A stretch of DNA of 44,921 nucleotides from NCBI GenBank assembly GCA_902539895.1, contig CACBMD010000011.1, positions 1 to 44,921 on the forward strand, in the 5' to 3' direction. Made by a program: the position numbers and the translations under genes. The stretch is from an uncultured SAR116 cluster alpha proteobacterium. GTDB taxonomy: Bacteria > Pseudomonadota > Alphaproteobacteria > Puniceispirillales > Marisalimonadaceae. Positions 27,391 to 35,860 of this stretch are shown here, piece by piece. Each line of letters opens with the position of its first letter. Positions within the stretch are counted from its first letter, which is position 1. Below the pieces are notes generated by a model, which was given only the letters and a program-made list of their open reading frames with translations, had not been told where the DNA came from and made no database searches.

Positions 27391-28131
27391 TTATGATGAA
27401 TTATCTAACTGTTTAACTGCTGCTGAGTAAATTGCAAGAAAATCTTTTGCTTTAAGGCTTGCTCCACCTACTAATATTCCATCAACATTAGTTATTTTTA
27501 ATATTTCATTTATATTTTCAGTATTAACTGAACCACCATAAAGAACTTTTATATTTTTTTTTGAAATTCTAAATACAATTTTTTTTATATGAGAATGCAT
27601 TTTTTGAATTTCAAATGCACTTGGGGTTTTGCCAGTACCAATTGACCATATAGGCTCATATGCTATAAATGAATTTGTAAAATTATTTGGCAAACAGTCA
27701 TTAATTTGCATTTCTATATATTCAAGAGCCTTGCCTTCTTCACGATTAGTTAAACTCTCTCCCACACAAAGAATAACTTTTAAATTAGAATTTATTGCTA
27801 TTTGAGCACGTAACTTTATCTCAGCATTATTTTCATTATTTAGTATTCTTCTTTCAGAATGTCCTACTAAGACATATTCACAACCCGTATCTTTAAGAAA
27901 ATTTGCAGAAACCTCTCCAGTGAACGCTCCGGAAGATTCAAAATGACAATTCTGTCCTCCAACAGATACAGGTAAGTTTTTAATAAGATTATGTAAATAA
28001 TCTATGTATGTCATTGGAGGGAAAATACATGTATTTATTTGGTTTGAAAATTTAAATTTATGTAAAGATTTAGTAAATTCTAGAATGGATTTTTTGTCTA
28101 AATTCATTTTCCAATTTGCGGCTACAAACAT
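27391..28131 (-). CDS. tpiA: Triose-phosphate isomerase
   Basis: TpiA interconverts dihydroxyacetone phosphate and glyceraldehyde 3-phosphate. The catalytic residues lie in AANWKMN (Lys), LVGHSERR (His) and AYEPIWSIGTGK (Glu), and the phosphate loop is VLYGGSVN with GILVGGASL. I start it at the ATG at 28129-28131, directly before FVAANWKMN, giving 246 residues. A TTG at 28149 would add six residues that match no family sequence I know. Neither start has a strong ribosome-binding site. Confidence 0.95.
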   Translation of the reverse strand: MFVAANWKMNLDKKSILEFTKSLHKFKFSNQINTCIFPPMTYIDYLHNLIKNLPVSVGGQNCHFESSGAFTGEVSANFLKDTGCEYVLVGHSERRILNNENNAEIKLRAQIAINSNLKVILCVGESLTNREEGKALEYIEMQINDCLPNNFTNSFIAYEPIWSIGTGKTPSAFEIQKMHSHIKKIVFRISKKNIKVLYGGSVNTENINEILKITNVDGILVGGASLKAKDFLAIYSAAVKQLDNSS

Positions 28132-28252
28132 ATGAACGTCATTTCTCAATTTTTTAAAGTTAAATAATTAAAAATTACAAATTAAATTATATGAAATTCA
28201 TTATATATAGTATATTAATTTGAAACCAATAACAATTCGTCCAGGTAATTAA
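28132..28252. promoter_or_regulatory. Divergent promoter region, tpiA / ppiD-like gene
   Basis: This is the start of the long tpiA-to-coq10 transcription unit on the minus strand and of the foldase gene on the plus strand. For the minus strand a TTGGTT at 28224-28229 and a TATAAT at 28200-28205 are 18 bases apart; a second TATAAT lies at 28186-28191. AGGT before 28253 is the likely ribosome-binding site of the plus-strand gene. No hairpin or repeat stands out. Confidence 0.4.
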
Positions 28253-30115
28253 ATGTTAAGAGCTCTTAGAAACCAAACACAATCTATATTTTTTAAATGC
28301 TTTCTTGTCCTTTTAATCTGTGGTTTTGCTTTGTGGGGCGTTGGAGATTTAACAGGAGGATCTAAAGGCAAGAGTGTATTAAGTGTTGAGAATCAAACTA
28401 TATCAATTGAAGAAGCTCTTAATGAAATTAACAGAGCTAGGTATATTTTACCGGATAGACCAAGCTTAGAGGATGTAATTAAAAATGGAATGCATAAGAG
28501 TGTTTTAAACAAACTAGAGCAACAAATTTTAATAAATGAAGAAGCAAATTTCTTAGACTTAAATGTTCCTCTATCTGAACAAATGAGATTAATTAAAGAA
28601 GAAAAGGCATTCAAGGATCCACTTGGTAAATTTTCACAAAACAAATTTATACAAAGCCTTAAAAATGCGGGATTATCTGAGGAAAAATATCTAGACACAA
28701 TAAAGACTGAGTCAAATTTTAAACAACTATCAATGCCTATCATGAATAACGATTATTATAGTAAAAAAATTATAAAAAAAATTATTGATTGGCAAAATGA
28801 AGTTAGAGATATTGAATATGAAACATTTAAAATTCTTAATCAAAGTGAAATTAAAAAGCCATCTGATGATGTTTTAAAATCTTTTTATAAAAAAAATAAA
28901 AAATCTTATGAAATACCTATAACAAGAGACATAAAGTATTTAGAGATTATTCCTTCTTACTTTGAAGATCAGATAATAATCAATAAAAAGCAAATAGATG
29001 AAAAATACGAAATTGAGAAATTAAATTATAAAATAGAAGAAACAAGGGAAATACTTCAAATAACAACACAAAATAAAATTAAAGCTCAGGAATTTGTTGA
29101 TTTGATTAAAAAAGGTGAAAATTTCAATGAACTTGCAAAAAATAAATTCAATCTAAGTGAAACAGATACAAAGCTAGGCTTTTTAAAAAAATCTGACCTA
29201 CCATTAGAAAGTTCTAATATAATTTTTAATGGACTATTGAATGAAACTTTAGGACCTATAAAAACTAAGTTTGGATTTAGTATATATAAGATAATTAATA
29301 TTTCACCTGAAAAACAATCCAATTATGAAGATATAATAAAAGATATTAAGAAAAAATTAATAAAAGAATTATCATTAGAAATACTTTTCGAAAAACTTGA
29401 TGAAATTGAGGATTTAATAGCAGAGGGTAATAATATTGAAGAAATAGCAAAATCAGACATATTTAATAAAAAAATTTCAGTTAGAAATATTAATAAAATT
29501 TCTAAAGAAGGTTTCATTTACTCTTATGATGGAAATACCATTTTTTTAGATAAAAAACCTGAATTTATAAAAAATATATGGAATACAGAAGTTAATGAAT
29601 TAAGTGAAATTTTTAATTTAAATGATGACAATTATTATATTATAGAGACTGTTAATCAAAATAACAGTGAAAACCCAAAATTTAATTTAATAAAAAATAA
29701 AGTTTTTGATCAATGGCTTAAAAAGGAATTAATTTTTAAAACTAAAGAAAAAGCTAAAAACATAGTTGAATCAAAAAATAATAACTTATTATATAAATCC
29801 TCTTTAAAAAGAAATGATAAAGCTTTAGGAAATACAAAAGACCAATATTTAATTACTAAAATTTTCGAAATTGAAAATAATAAAATAGAATATATAATGT
29901 CAGCTGACAATTTATTTGCAATTAAGGTTATTAAAACCAGAACTGATAATTATAAATTTAATAAAAAAACATTTAACGATTTAAATCTCAGTTTTTCTAA
30001 AAGTTTTTTAAATGACATTTCTAACTATTATGTTCAACATTTAGCTTCAAAACATAAATTACAAAGAAACTATAAAGAATTAGAAAATTATTTTGTTAAT
30101 GAACAAAATAGCTAA
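28253..30115 (+). CDS. PpiD-like SurA-N/parvulin periplasmic foldase
   Basis: This 620-residue protein starts with a basic N terminus and a single membrane anchor (about residues 14-32, FFKCFLVLLICGFALWGVGD), then a SurA_N-type region and a long Lys/Asn-rich helical chaperone region. A parvulin-like domain can be placed at about 255-350 (REILQITTQNKIKAQEFVDLIKKGENF...LGFLKKSDLP...GPIKTKFGFSIYKI). The layout is that of PpiD, an inner-membrane-anchored foldase near the Sec exit. Divergent pairing with tpiA-secG is common in alphaproteobacteria. Whether the parvulin domain is catalytic is uncertain because conservation is low. Confidence 0.85.
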   Translation: MLRALRNQTQSIFFKCFLVLLICGFALWGVGDLTGGSKGKSVLSVENQTISIEEALNEINRARYILPDRPSLEDVIKNGMHKSVLNKLEQQILINEEANFLDLNVPLSEQMRLIKEEKAFKDPLGKFSQNKFIQSLKNAGLSEEKYLDTIKTESNFKQLSMPIMNNDYYSKKIIKKIIDWQNEVRDIEYETFKILNQSEIKKPSDDVLKSFYKKNKKSYEIPITRDIKYLEIIPSYFEDQIIINKKQIDEKYEIEKLNYKIEETREILQITTQNKIKAQEFVDLIKKGENFNELAKNKFNLSETDTKLGFLKKSDLPLESSNIIFNGLLNETLGPIKTKFGFSIYKIINISPEKQSNYEDIIKDIKKKLIKELSLEILFEKLDEIEDLIAEGNNIEEIAKSDIFNKKISVRNINKISKEGFIYSYDGNTIFLDKKPEFIKNIWNTEVNELSEIFNLNDDNYYIIETVNQNNSENPKFNLIKNKVFDQWLKKELIFKTKEKAKNIVESKNNNLLYKSSLKRNDKALGNTKDQYLITKIFEIENNKIEYIMSADNLFAIKVIKTRTDNYKFNKKTFNDLNLSFSKSFLNDISNYYVQHLASKHKLQRNYKELENYFVNEQNS

Positions 30116-30116
30116 G

Positions 30117-30470
30117 TTAATTAATATTTTTATTTATTAAATTCAAACCTTGTTGTATTAAGTTAATTGATTTAGATAAATTTATATTTACATCATTTTC
30201 AATTTTTTTTATTTCTTGATGACTTTTCTTATCAATTATACTTGTAGCTCCTTTTATAGTATAACCTTCTACATAAAGTAATTTTTTAATCATTAATAAA
30301 GTCTCAATATCTTCTGAAGAATAATAACGTCTTCCACTTAAACTTTTTTTGGGGCTAATTGAAGAAAACTTTTTTTCCCAAAATCTTAATACATGAGATT
30401 TAACACCGATAATTTCAGCAGTTTTGGATATTGTGTAGAAAGAATTTTGATTAGACTTTAAATCAAACAT
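30117..30470 (-). CDS. MerR-family transcriptional regulator
   Basis: This 117-residue protein has an N-terminal MerR winged helix-turn-helix: FYTISKTAEIIGVKSHVLRFWEKKF, then GRRYYSSEDIETLLMIKKLLYVEGYTIKGA, and a C-terminal helical dimerisation stretch. No cysteine cluster or effector domain is visible, so the signal is unknown. It lies 5 bases downstream of ihfA, as in many alphaproteobacteria where it is annotated only as a MerR regulator. It converges on the foldase gene with one base between stop codons. Confidence 0.9.
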   Translation of the reverse strand: MFDLKSNQNSFYTISKTAEIIGVKSHVLRFWEKKFSSISPKKSLSGRRYYSSEDIETLLMIKKLLYVEGYTIKGATSIIDKKSHQEIKKIENDVNINLSKSINLIQQGLNLINKNIN

Positions 30471-30475
30471 TATTG

Positions 30476-30760
30476 CTATTTAAAAGTTGATTTCAAAACG
30501 TTTGAGGAAGTAAAAGTAACAACGTTTCTTTCTGATATAGCAGCCTCCACGCCAGTTTTAGGATTTCTTCCAATTCTTGATTTTTTGTGTCTTACAGAAA
30601 AAGTTCCAAATGACGATATTTTAACATCATCTCCCTTTTCAAGTTCACTTAAAATAAATTCAAAAATATCTTCAATTATCTCAGAGGAATCAGATAAAGA
30701 TAAGCCTACATTATCGCTTATTGCCTCAATAATATCATTTCTAGTCCAAGTTTTTCTCAT
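30476..30760 (-). CDS. ihfA: Integration host factor subunit alpha
   Basis: This 94-residue HU/IHF-fold protein bends DNA at specific sites as a heterodimer with IhfB. The signature is GDDVKISSFGTFSVRHKKSRIGRNPKTGVE, with the arm proline in RNPKTG that intercalates into DNA. Placement between fabH and merR is the standard ihfA location, which separates it from HU or IhfB. A role in nucleoid structure and regulation is expected. Confidence 0.92.
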   Translation of the reverse strand: MRKTWTRNDIIEAISDNVGLSLSDSSEIIEDIFEFILSELEKGDDVKISSFGTFSVRHKKSRIGRNPKTGVEAAISERNVVTFTSSNVLKSTFK

Positions 30761-30801
30761 ATATTCATCTTAGTATAATTTAATTAAGTTAAAAGTTTTT
30801 T

Positions 30802-31779
30802 TTAAAAATTTTTTGGCTTACCAATCCTTATTACAGAAGCTCCCCAACTTAATCCACCACCAATTGCGTGTAATCCAATTAAATTCCCATTTAAAATTTT
30901 GTTTGAATTAATAGCATTTTCTAAAGCTAAGGGAATAGAGGCTGCAGATGTGTTGCCGTGATCTCTTACAGTAGAAATAACCTTGTTAACGTCAATTTTC
31001 AATCTTTCTGCAACAGCTAATATTATACGTTGATTAGCTTGATGAGGAACTAAATAATCTAATTCGTTAATTTTTTTGTTTGAAGCAACTAAGGCTTCTT
31101 CAAGAGAGGAAGAAAGTTTGTCTACAGCATGTTTAAAAACTTCTTTGCCTTCCATTTCAATAAAACCTACTTTCTGATTTGTCGCCACACCACCATTAGT
31201 TTTTAATAAGTCGTAAAATTGACCATCTGAATGTATTATATTGGATAAAATTCCCCAATCATCATACTTACATTCTGTATTATCAAATTTTTGAAGAATT
31301 ACAGCCCCTGCACCATCTCCAAATAATACAGATGTAGATCTATCCTTCCAATCTAACAACTTTGACATAGAATCTGCACCAATTACCAAACAGTTTTTAT
31401 AATTACCTTCTATCATCATTGATTTAGCAACAGATAAAGCAAAAATAAATCCAGCACATACAGCTTGAACGTCAAAAGAAACTGCGTTGATTTTTAATTT
31501 TTTTTGAACTAGTGATGCTGTAGACGGAAAAGTATTATCCGGCGTGGTAGTAGCCAAAACTATTAAATCAATATCATTTTTAGAAATTTCTGCATTTTCT
31601 ATAGCTTTATTAGCTGCAAAAAAAGACATATCAGAAGTCTTCTCATTATCTGTTACAAAATGACGATTCTTTATTCCAGATCTTTTAGAAATCCACTCAT
31701 CAGAGGTATCAACAAAATTTGAAAGATATTCGTTTGAACATTTATTAATTGGTAAGTAGGAACCCACACCGGTTATCAA
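30802..31779 (-). CDS. fabH: Beta-ketoacyl-ACP synthase III
   Basis: FabH condenses acetyl-CoA with malonyl-ACP to start fatty acid synthesis. The catalytic triad is Cys108 in VQAVCAGF, His in VPHQANQRI and Asn in DHGNTSAAS; GDGAGAVIL and the C-terminal GGGLSWGASVIR are also typical. The start is unusual. The only standard start codon is a TTG at 31777-31779, which leaves just MITG before VGSYLP and no ribosome-binding site nearby. An in-frame ATT at 31792-31794 lies eight bases after GGGAG (complement of 31803-31807) and would add five residues (M/I-SYKI), a better match to the family N terminus. Coordinates given use the TTG. Confidence 0.93.
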   Translation of the reverse strand: MITGVGSYLPINKCSNEYLSNFVDTSDEWISKRSGIKNRHFVTDNEKTSDMSFFAANKAIENAEISKNDIDLIVLATTTPDNTFPSTASLVQKKLKINAVSFDVQAVCAGFIFALSVAKSMMIEGNYKNCLVIGADSMSKLLDWKDRSTSVLFGDGAGAVILQKFDNTECKYDDWGILSNIIHSDGQFYDLLKTNGGVATNQKVGFIEMEGKEVFKHAVDKLSSSLEEALVASNKKINELDYLVPHQANQRIILAVAERLKIDVNKVISTVRDHGNTSAASIPLALENAINSNKILNGNLIGLHAIGGGLSWGASVIRIGKPKNF

Positions 31780-31822
31780 TATTTTATATGAAATTTTTGA
31801 ATCTCCCGAAACTATAAATTTT

Positions 31823-32842
31823 TTAAAGCTTATATTCTATTCTACTTATCTTATTTTTTAAATCAGATATAAAGTTATATCTAACCATATCAACAGCTAC
31901 ACCAATCGCATTTGCAAAACCAAAAGAGTCTGTACCTCCATGACTTTTTACAGCAATGCCATTGAGTCCTAAAAATACCGCTCCATTGTATTTTCTGGGA
32001 TCCATTTGAAGTTTAAAATCATTTATTGCTTTTTTAGCAAACAAGTACCCAATTTTTGAGATCAAGGAACTAGTGAGAGCTTTTTTTAAATAAGAGGTTA
32101 CTAGTAAAGCTGTACCTTCGGCAGTTTTAAGTGAAATATTACCAACAAATCCATCTGAAATTATAACATCTGACATACCTTGTGCAATTTTGTCTCCTTC
32201 TATAAATCCTTTATAATTAATTTGTTTATTTAAGCTATATAAAATTTTTGAAGCTTTTTTAATATAATCTAAGCCTTTTTGTTCTTCTTCTCCAATATTT
32301 AAAAGAGAAATTGAAGGATTTTTTATACCCATTACAATATTTGCAAATGCTTGTCCCATGAAAGCGAACTGAACTAAATTTTTTTCATCACATTCAATAT
32401 TTGCTCCTAAATCTAACATACAACTTTCACCAATAATAGTTGGGAAATAAGCTGCAATTGCAGGTCTAGTTATACCATCCATGGGTCTTAAAATTAATTT
32501 TGACATAGCCATAAGAGCACCAGTATTACCTGCTGAGACTATCGCATCAGCTTTACCTGATTTTACAAGTTGAATAGCCATGGCCATAGATGAATTTTTA
32601 CCTTTTCTAACAGCTATACTTGGCTTTTCATTTGCATCGATGATTTGATCAGTATGAATGACGTTTGAGTTTCTTAATATTTCAAGTGAGTTTATTATAG
32701 GAAAAATTTTGTTCTTATTTCCAAAAAAAGAAAATTTTAAATTTGGATACCTAATTTTAGATTGTGCGGCGCCTTCAATAACTATTTGAGGAGCATCATC
32801 ACCGCCCATTGCGTCTAGTGATAAGTGAATTGATTGTGTCAA
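31823..32842 (-). CDS. plsX: Phosphate acyltransferase PlsX
   Basis: PlsX makes acyl-phosphate from acyl-ACP for phospholipid synthesis. The 339-residue protein starts with the family LSLDAMGGDDAP and continues with GADAIVSAGNTGALM-like KADAIVSAGNTGALMAMSK, DLGANIEC, NIGEEEQKG, and FVGNISLKTAEG. The start is a TTG (32840-32842) with GGAG (complement of 32848-32851) five bases upstream; no ATG exists at the expected place. It precedes fabH in the conserved plsX-fabH-ihfA-merR order, with a gap of about 43 bases. Confidence 0.95.
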   Translation of the reverse strand: MTQSIHLSLDAMGGDDAPQIVIEGAAQSKIRYPNLKFSFFGNKNKIFPIINSLEILRNSNVIHTDQIIDANEKPSIAVRKGKNSSMAMAIQLVKSGKADAIVSAGNTGALMAMSKLILRPMDGITRPAIAAYFPTIIGESCMLDLGANIECDEKNLVQFAFMGQAFANIVMGIKNPSISLLNIGEEEQKGLDYIKKASKILYSLNKQINYKGFIEGDKIAQGMSDVIISDGFVGNISLKTAEGTALLVTSYLKKALTSSLISKIGYLFAKKAINDFKLQMDPRKYNGAVFLGLNGIAVKSHGGTDSFGFANAIGVAVDMVRYNFISDLKNKISRIEYKL

Positions 32843-32944
32843 AATAACTCCAATAAAAATTTAAATAAAACTACAAAAATAAAATAGTAAACTATTAACA
32901 ATAACGTATAATTAATGCAAATTAATAAATAATAGAAATTTAAC
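32843..32944. promoter_or_regulatory. Leader region of plsX with a short inverted repeat
   Basis: This 102-base spacer lies between the CBP3-type chaperone gene and plsX, both on the minus strand. In relatives a DUF177 (YceD) gene is often found here; none fits. It contains a perfect six-base inverted repeat AATAGT-AA-ACTATT at 32883-32896, which could be an operator, and the GGAG ribosome-binding site of plsX. Such a short dyad can arise by chance in AT-rich DNA. No clear promoter hexamer pair was found. Confidence 0.25.
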
Positions 32945-33496
32945 TCATTCGAAGAAATTGTCTATGTGAGGAAAATTAAATTTATTTGATGTAAAATATT
33001 CAATTTTTTTATCTTTAAATTTGTCAATGCATTTCTTACAATATTTTACTAATAATTTTGGTTCGTTATTATATTTAACAACGTTTCTATAGATGTTTCT
33101 GATAACGCTTTTTTCTAATTCCATGTAATTATCTTTTTCGAAACAAGCACAATAAGCTTTTTGTCGTCCCATGTAAGATCTTATCATATCCTTAATTTTA
33201 ATATTAACTCCTGCGTCACCTGCACCCAATTCCCGCAAACTCAAATCTAAATCTAAAAAAATTTTGTCAAATAAAATTTGGGATAATTCAATACCTTTTG
33301 AACTTGATCTTGATAATGAAAAAGTCAGTATAATAGAAAATAAAGCTAACAAATCATATCTCCCATCTAATGTGTCGGGTATATTAAGTTTAGTATAAAA
33401 AACTTTATTTCTAGAAACATTAACAATTTTTTGATAAAATATATCTACTAAATCTCTTTTATGGTGCTTAGTCATTGCGTAAGAATTAAAAAACAT
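32945..33496 (-). CDS. Ubiquinol-cytochrome c chaperone (CBP3/UQCC1 family)
   Basis: This 183-residue protein matches the bacterial Cbp3/UQCC1 family, whose mitochondrial members assist assembly of cytochrome b in complex III. Characteristic stretches are YTKLNIPDTLDGRYDLLALFSIIL, SLRELGAGDAGVNIKIKDMIRSYMGRQKAY. Gene placement beside plsX and divergent from bamE agrees with alphaproteobacteria. The start is the ATG at 33494-33496; an alternative Met lies seven codons in. The gene implies a cytochrome bc1 complex in this organism. Confidence 0.85.
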   Translation of the reverse strand: MFFNSYAMTKHHKRDLVDIFYQKIVNVSRNKVFYTKLNIPDTLDGRYDLLALFSIILTFSLSRSSSKGIELSQILFDKIFLDLDLSLRELGAGDAGVNIKIKDMIRSYMGRQKAYCACFEKDNYMELEKSVIRNIYRNVVKYNNEPKLLVKYCKKCIDKFKDKKIEYFTSNKFNFPHIDNFFE

Positions 33497-33569
33497 TTTT
33501 GAATTTTTCCTAAAATAAGAAACTTACAATATGATTTAATATATCAAATAAATTAAATTGGAAACATAA
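33497..33569. promoter_or_regulatory. Divergent promoter region, CBP3-type chaperone / bamE
   Basis: The 73-base spacer must contain both promoters. I see a TACAAT and TATGAT on the plus strand near 33530-33540 and an upstream TTGAAT near 33500, but the spacing is long. AGGA (minus) and GGAAA (plus, about ten bases before the bamE ATG) are the likely ribosome-binding sites. The region is too AT-rich for a firm call. Confidence 0.25.
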
Positions 33570-34001
33570 ATGATTAATTTAAAACTTTTTATAATTTTGT
33601 TATTTTTTATTTCAAGTGCTTGTACTCAAACAATTCAAAATAATGGATTGTCAGAAAAAGAAATAGAAAATTTTGATATCAAAATTGGAAAAACATCAAA
33701 AAAATACATAATAAATAATTATGGTCCTCCTATTTTTGAAAATGTATTTAATGATAATATAATTTATTATATATCACATAGAACTAGTTATAAAACTTTT
33801 GAGGAACGAAAAACTAAAAAAATATTAGTTTTAGAAATTACATTAGACAATAACGGTATTGTACAAAATTTGAAGAAATATTCAGACAAAGATAGTTTTC
33901 ATATTAATGTATCTAAAAAACAAGATAGTAAAAAAATAAATATGACCTCTTTTTGGAAAGACATAATAAGAGCAATAAGAAGAAAAGACAGTGAAAATTA
34001 A
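33570..34001 (+). CDS. bamE: Outer membrane assembly lipoprotein BamE (SmpA/OmlA)
   Basis: BamE is a lipoprotein of the BAM complex that inserts beta-barrel proteins in the outer membrane. The 143-residue product has a lipoprotein signal peptide ending at ISSAC, with Cys18 as the lipidated residue. The mature part has the SmpA/OmlA pattern: an N-terminal ENFDIKIGKTSKKYIINNYGPPIF (the 'G-T...V...LG.P' motif) followed by beta strands IIYYISHRT and KILVLEITLDNNGIVQNLKKY. Its TAA stop and that of thiL share the palindrome TTAA. Confidence 0.87.
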   Translation: MINLKLFIILLFFISSACTQTIQNNGLSEKEIENFDIKIGKTSKKYIINNYGPPIFENVFNDNIIYYISHRTSYKTFEERKTKKILVLEITLDNNGIVQNLKKYSDKDSFHINVSKKQDSKKINMTSFWKDIIRAIRRKDSEN

Positions 34002-34945
34002 AAGTGTAGATAAGAGTTTTTAGGTTTAGAAATATTGTTTTCAAATTTAAGAAATTCTTTTTTAAATTCTTTAAAAATTCCTATTTTTGTTAGTTTTAAA
34101 TTCAATTTTTTTGACAATTGCTCTACTAAATTTTCATGTGAAGCATTACAAGAAAATAATAACTCATAGTCGTCCCCACCATATAAAGCTGAGTCTAAAA
34201 TTAATTTTTTATCAAGTTTTTTTATATTTGGAAGTGGGATTTTACACAAGTTTAATTCTAATGTTAATTTAGAGTTTTTAGCTAAATGAATCGCATCTTG
34301 TACTAGACCATCTGAAATATCAATCATTGAGTTAGCTATTTTTTTTAGTGAAATACCTAAATCAACTCTTGGTTGTGGGACTAAATATTTTCTTTTAGAT
34401 TCATGGAATTCTTTTAAATTTGAGTTAAAATTATCTAATCCTATTTTTGATAAACCTAAAATTCCTGAAACATATAAGTAATCTCCTATCTTGGCTCCGT
34501 CTCTTGAAATTGATTGACCCTTTGAAGTTTCACCAAAAATTGTGATTGTGATATTTATGTGTTTTAGTGAGGATGTTAAATCACCTCCAATTAATTTGAT
34601 ACCAAAAATTTTCTGATCATCTTGAAGACCTTTAGCAAATTTAGGTATGAATTGACTTGCTTTAATCTTTGGTATGCTTAAAGAAAGATTATAAAAAACA
34701 GGTTTTGCTCCCATTGCCGCCATGTCAGACAAATTAACTCTAAGACTTTTTTTTGCTATATCTACAGGATCTTCATTTCCAAAAAAATGAATGCCCTCAC
34801 ACAAAGTGTCAGTACTAATAATCAAATCACAAGAAGATTTTTGATTAAATATTGCTGCATCATTTTTTAAGTTAAAAGCAAATTTATTCGTTAAAGGTCT
34901 AAAATATTTATCTATATAATCAAATTCATTCATTTTAAATTTCAT
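33998..34945 (-). CDS. thiL: Thiamine-monophosphate kinase
   Basis: ThiL phosphorylates thiamine monophosphate to the diphosphate cofactor needed by PdhA and other enzymes. The 315-residue sequence has the AIR-synthase-like fold motifs: NDAAIF, ISTDTLCEGIHF, RVNLSDMAAMGAKPVFYNLSL, LIGGDLTSS, DISDGLVQDAIHLA and YGGDDYELLF. It is the last gene of the rib-nusB-thiL run. The ATG at 34945 overlaps nusB by 11 bases; an in-frame ATG at 34933 directly after the nusB stop is an alternative. Confidence 0.95.
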   Translation of the reverse strand: MKFKMNEFDYIDKYFRPLTNKFAFNLKNDAAIFNQKSSCDLIISTDTLCEGIHFFGNEDPVDIAKKSLRVNLSDMAAMGAKPVFYNLSLSIPKIKASQFIPKFAKGLQDDQKIFGIKLIGGDLTSSLKHINITITIFGETSKGQSISRDGAKIGDYLYVSGILGLSKIGLDNFNSNLKEFHESKRKYLVPQPRVDLGISLKKIANSMIDISDGLVQDAIHLAKNSKLTLELNLCKIPLPNIKKLDKKLILDSALYGGDDYELLFSCNASHENLVEQLSKKLNLKLTKIGIFKEFKKEFLKFENNISKPKNSYLHF

Positions 34946-35414
34946 TTATTTCTTTTGAAATATTTTCTAATATTGCATTAGCAAAATCTGGGTTTCCTCC
35001 AAACACTTCAATTATACTTATATATTCATTAATTATTGTTAATTTTTTAAATTTTCTTTCGAATATTAATTCATATGTTGCTAATCTTAATACAGATTTC
35101 TCTGTTTCACTTAATCTATCGATTGACCAATTTTTAGATAATTTTTTTGAGATTATTTCATCAATTTTCAAAATGTTATTACAAACACCCCTAATTATTG
35201 CATTTAAGAGATCAAAATCTAAATTTTTTAGGTTTAATTCTTCTAAAATTGAAGGAAGGTAATTGACCATATAGGATCTAATTAATTTATCAATATCACA
35301 GTTTGAAAAGGATGCACCGTACAATACTTGAGTAGAGCATATTCTTGAAGCTGTTTTTTTTCTTATCGAAATATGTCTTAAGTTTTCTTTAAATTTATGT
35401 TCAGTATCATTCAT
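34935..35414 (-). CDS. nusB: Transcription antitermination factor NusB
   Basis: NusB binds boxA RNA with NusE (S10) and promotes antitermination of rRNA operons. This 159-residue all-helical protein has TASRICSTQVLYGASFSN at the N terminus and the conserved C-terminal NWSIDRLSETEKSVLRLATYELIFERK...TIINEYISIIEVFGGNPDFANAILENI. The gene overlaps ribH by 8 bases and thiL by 11 bases. ribH-nusB-thiL is a classical order. Confidence 0.95.
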   Translation of the reverse strand: MNDTEHKFKENLRHISIRKKTASRICSTQVLYGASFSNCDIDKLIRSYMVNYLPSILEELNLKNLDFDLLNAIIRGVCNNILKIDEIISKKLSKNWSIDRLSETEKSVLRLATYELIFERKFKKLTIINEYISIIEVFGGNPDFANAILENISKEINEI

Positions 35415-35856
35415 AATTGATACATTTTTTAATATTTATAAGAGATAAGCAAGCAAGAGCTGCATCTGCACCTTTGTTTAATTGTTTGGGATCAGATCTT
35501 ATAATAGCTTGATCTTTATTAGAAACAGTTAAAATTCCGTTCCCTATTGGTATAGAGTAATTTATAGACAAATCTATAAGAGCTCTTGCTGATTCATTAG
35601 CAACTATTTCAAAGTGATACGTCTCACCCTTAATAACACAACCTAAAGCTATAAAGCCGTCAAAAATTGGTTTTTTTAATGATTTGTCTAAAATAATTTT
35701 AATTGCTGGCGCAACTTCTAGAGCACCCGGTACATTTAAAATTTTATAATCTACAGATTTGGATACTAGTAAATCTGATGCTCCTTTTATTAAATTACTA
35801 GCTATATCTTTGTAATATGGAGAACAAACTAATAAAATTTTTTTTTTATCTGTCAT
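35407..35856 (-). CDS. ribH: 6,7-dimethyl-8-ribityllumazine synthase
   Basis: RibH condenses the pyrimidine intermediate with 3,4-dihydroxy-2-butanone 4-phosphate to lumazine. The 149-residue protein has VPGALEVAPAIK, ALGCVIKGETYHFEIV (catalytic His region), and GADAALACLSL. The reading frame contains a tract of ten A bases covering codons 4-7 (plus strand 35838-35847), a potential slippage point near the start. It follows the ribB(X) gene by 4 bases. Confidence 0.96.
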   Translation of the reverse strand: MTDKKKILLVCSPYYKDIASNLIKGASDLLVSKSVDYKILNVPGALEVAPAIKIILDKSLKKPIFDGFIALGCVIKGETYHFEIVANESARALIDLSINYSIPIGNGILTVSNKDQAIIRSDPKQLNKGADAALACLSLINIKKCINYE

Positions 35857-35860
35857 AATA

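Noticed and set aside
28132-28149. TTG start for tpiA at 28149
   Set aside because: It adds six residues not found in the family and has no ribosome-binding site; the ATG at 28131 directly precedes the conserved N terminus.
33998-34001. Overlap of bamE and thiL as a sign of frameshift
   Set aside because: Both proteins are of normal length, and the TTAA palindrome simply supplies a TAA stop on each strand.
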